Of a stretch of DNA of 8,312 nt, positions 7,058 to 8,312 are shown in pieces. The notes under the pieces were generated by a model. The model was not told the origin of the DNA, ran no database searches, and saw only the letters and a program-made list of their open reading frames with translations. How positions within the stretch are numbered: position 1 is the stretch's first letter; every line of letters starts with the position of its first letter. A program made the position numbers and the translations under genes. The stretch is taken from positions 1 through 8,312 of the forward strand of contig JAEEVB010000103.1 in the NCBI GenBank assembly GCA_016287065.1. Reading direction: 5' to 3'. Origin of the DNA: Muribaculaceae bacterium. Lineage in GTDB: Bacteria > Bacteroidota > Bacteroidia > Bacteroidales > Muribaculaceae.

Positions 7058-8161
7058 TTAGAGCGAGGCGGAGTAGGTGCGCCACTTCTCGATGAGAGCC
7101 TCCATGTCGGCGGGAATAGGGCTGTCGAAGTCCATCTGCTGGCCGGTGACGGGGTGCACAAAGCCCAGGGTCTTGGCGTGCAAGGCCTGTCGGGGGCAGG
7201 TCTTGAAGCAGTTTTGCACAAACTGCATGTACTTGCTCGTGGTGTTGCCGCGCAGCACCTTGTCGCCGCCATAGCGCTCGTCGTTGAACAGGGGGTGCCC
7301 GATGTATTGCATGTGCACCCTGATCTGGTGTGTGCGTCCAGTCTCGAGCTGGCATTGCACAAGCGCCACGTGGGCAAAGTTTTCAATGGTATGGTAGTGT
7401 GTCACAGCGTGTTTGCCCAGGTCTCCGCCGGGATATACGCACATGAGCAGTCGGTCGCGCAGGCTGCGCCCTATGTTGCCCTCGATGGTGCCGTCCATCT
7501 GCTTCATCTGGCCCCACACGAGTGCCACATACTGGCGCTTGGTGGTCTTGTTGAAGAACTGCAGTCCGAGCGAGGTCTTGGCGCGTGGCGTCTTGGCTAC
7601 CACGAGCAGGCCCGAAGTGTCCTTGTCGATGCGGTGCACCAGGCCCATGCGGGGGTCGGTCACGTCGTAGTCGGGATTGTCCTTGAAGTGCCAGGCGAGG
7701 GCATTGACCAGCGTGCCATCATAATTGCCGTGCCCGGGATGCACGCACATGCCTGCAGGCTTGTTCACCACAAGCAGTTCGGCGTCTTCATACACAATGT
7801 TCAGCGGTATGTCTTGTGCCACGATTTCGTTCTCGTAGCGCGGGCGGTCCATCACCACGCTGATGATGTCGCCGGGGTGTACGCGGTAGTTCGACTTCAC
7901 GGGGGTGCCGTTCACGCGTATGCACTGCGCCTCGGCGGCGTTCTGGATGCGGTTGCGCGACGTGCCCTTGATGCGCTCAACCAGGTATTTGTCGATGCGC
8001 AGAAGCACCTGGCCGCGCTCCACCTCATAGCGGTAGTGCTCCCAGTAGTCGCGTCCGTTCTCGCTGAAGTCGGGGTCACTGAAGTCTAACTGGATATCGT
8101 CGCGGCTCAGTCGCTCGTCGTCGAGGGCGTCAAGGTTGTCGCTCAAGTCGTCGCTGATCAT
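7058..8161 (-). CDS. rluD: RluD/RluA-family 23S rRNA pseudouridine synthase
   Basis: This is a complete 367-residue protein, starting at ATG 8159-8161 and ending in TAA at 7058-7060. Family members isomerise uridine to pseudouridine in RNA; E. coli RluD acts on helix 69 of 23S rRNA (1911, 1915, 1917). An S4 RNA-binding domain spans about 51-103 (RIDKYL...SRNRIQ...IRVNG). The catalytic domain carries HRIDKDTSGLLV at 176-187 with the nucleophilic Asp179. It also has KTTKRQYVALVWG at 205-217, GRTHQIRVHM at 275-284 and LHAKTLGFVHPVTG at 327-340. All key motifs are intact. A strongly acidic N-terminal extension of about 45 residues makes it longer than the roughly 325 aa of the E. coli enzyme. The start overlaps the previous gene's stop as ATGA, suggesting translational coupling in one operon. 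The symbol is by family resemblance; the exact target (RluD rather than RluA or RluC type) is inferred from the S4 domain and length. Confidence 0.93.
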   Translation of the reverse strand: MISDDLSDNLDALDDERLSRDDIQLDFSDPDFSENGRDYWEHYRYEVERGQVLLRIDKYLVERIKGTSRNRIQNAAEAQCIRVNGTPVKSNYRVHPGDIISVVMDRPRYENEIVAQDIPLNIVYEDAELLVVNKPAGMCVHPGHGNYDGTLVNALAWHFKDNPDYDVTDPRMGLVHRIDKDTSGLLVVAKTPRAKTSLGLQFFNKTTKRQYVALVWGQMKQMDGTIEGNIGRSLRDRLLMCVYPGGDLGKHAVTHYHTIENFAHVALVQCQLETGRTHQIRVHMQYIGHPLFNDERYGGDKVLRGNTTSKYMQFVQNCFKTCPRQALHAKTLGFVHPVTGQQMDFDSPIPADMEALIEKWRTYSASL

Positions 8162-8312
8162 TGCTGCTGCTGTTGCTTCTTCTTCTCAACGTCGGCTTTC
8201 TTCTTCTCGTCGACGCGGTTGATGCGGGCCTGCTCGGCACGTTGCTTCTGCTCTTCGGCATAGCGCTTCACGTCCTCTTCGTAGTTGCGTTGCTCAATTG
8301 AGTCGATGGTGT
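8158..8312 (-). CDS. C-terminal tail of an upstream gene, charged and Gln-rich (partial)
   Basis: The frame is open from the window edge to a TGA at 8158-8160 and shows the last 50 residues. These run from TIDSIEQRNYEEDVKRYAEE through a highly charged Lys/Glu/Gln-rich helix to KKKQQQQQ at the end. The stop overlaps the pseudouridine synthase ATG by 4 bp (ATGA), so the two genes are very likely co-transcribed. The tail looks like a coiled coil or a disordered basic end. In many Bacteroidota the gene before this rluD homologue encodes a PASTA-domain protein; nothing visible here confirms that identity. Confidence 0.75.
   Translation of the reverse strand, partial: TIDSIEQRNYEEDVKRYAEEQKQRAEQARINRVDEKKKADVEKKKQQQQQ

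Noticed and set aside
7052..8089. Long plus-strand open frame of 345 codons opposite the pseudouridine synthase gene
   Set aside because: It lies fully antisense to a gene with all catalytic motifs intact. Its product is an unrecognisable His/Val/Ala-rich string, as expected from GC-rich antisense reading.

Overview
The window looks like chromosomal DNA of a gut-type member of the Bacteroidales (phylum Bacteroidota), perhaps Muribaculaceae or Prevotella-like; the family is a guess. The evidence is the type of secreted protein (BspA-like and LxCxxN leucine-rich repeats with C-terminal dockerin-like modules), start codons without a Shine-Dalgarno sequence, and upstream boxes of the Bacteroidota sigma-factor type (TAnnTTTG). 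All five genes supported here are on the minus strand, so the map reads right to left.

Right end (7058-8312): a housekeeping pair. The last 50 codons of a charged, Gln-tailed protein overlap by ATGA with a complete RluD/RluA-family 23S rRNA pseudouridine synthase. The synthase gene ends in a clear intrinsic terminator at 6994-7030. This part is visibly more GC-rich than the rest.

Middle (2978-6799): one large gene for a 1273-residue secreted protein. It has a signal peptide, four blocks of BspA-type leucine-rich repeats separated by YDF-type beta segments, a beta domain, and a two-repeat dockerin-like module. It has its own putative promoter about 150 bp upstream and a strong intrinsic terminator at 2905-2942.

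Left (1-2750): two neighbouring paralogues. The complete one (628 aa) has a signal peptide, an N-terminal Cys-containing beta-rich domain, a cysteine-ladder leucine-rich repeat and a C-terminal dockerin-like module nearly identical to that of the 1273-aa protein. The second (at least 237 aa, cut by the window edge) shares the N-terminal domain. A well-formed Bacteroidota promoter precedes the 628-aa gene. The 150-bp gap between the paralogues holds a seven-copy heptamer array and a CTAG-rich imperfect hairpin.

Taken together, the left 6.8 kb is an accessory locus of large secreted repeat proteins. Two of them carry the same calcium-binding C-terminal cassette, so they may share a docking partner or export/retention route. 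No cohesin, protease or transporter is visible here to show what that partner is. No RNA gene, insertion sequence or CRISPR array was found.
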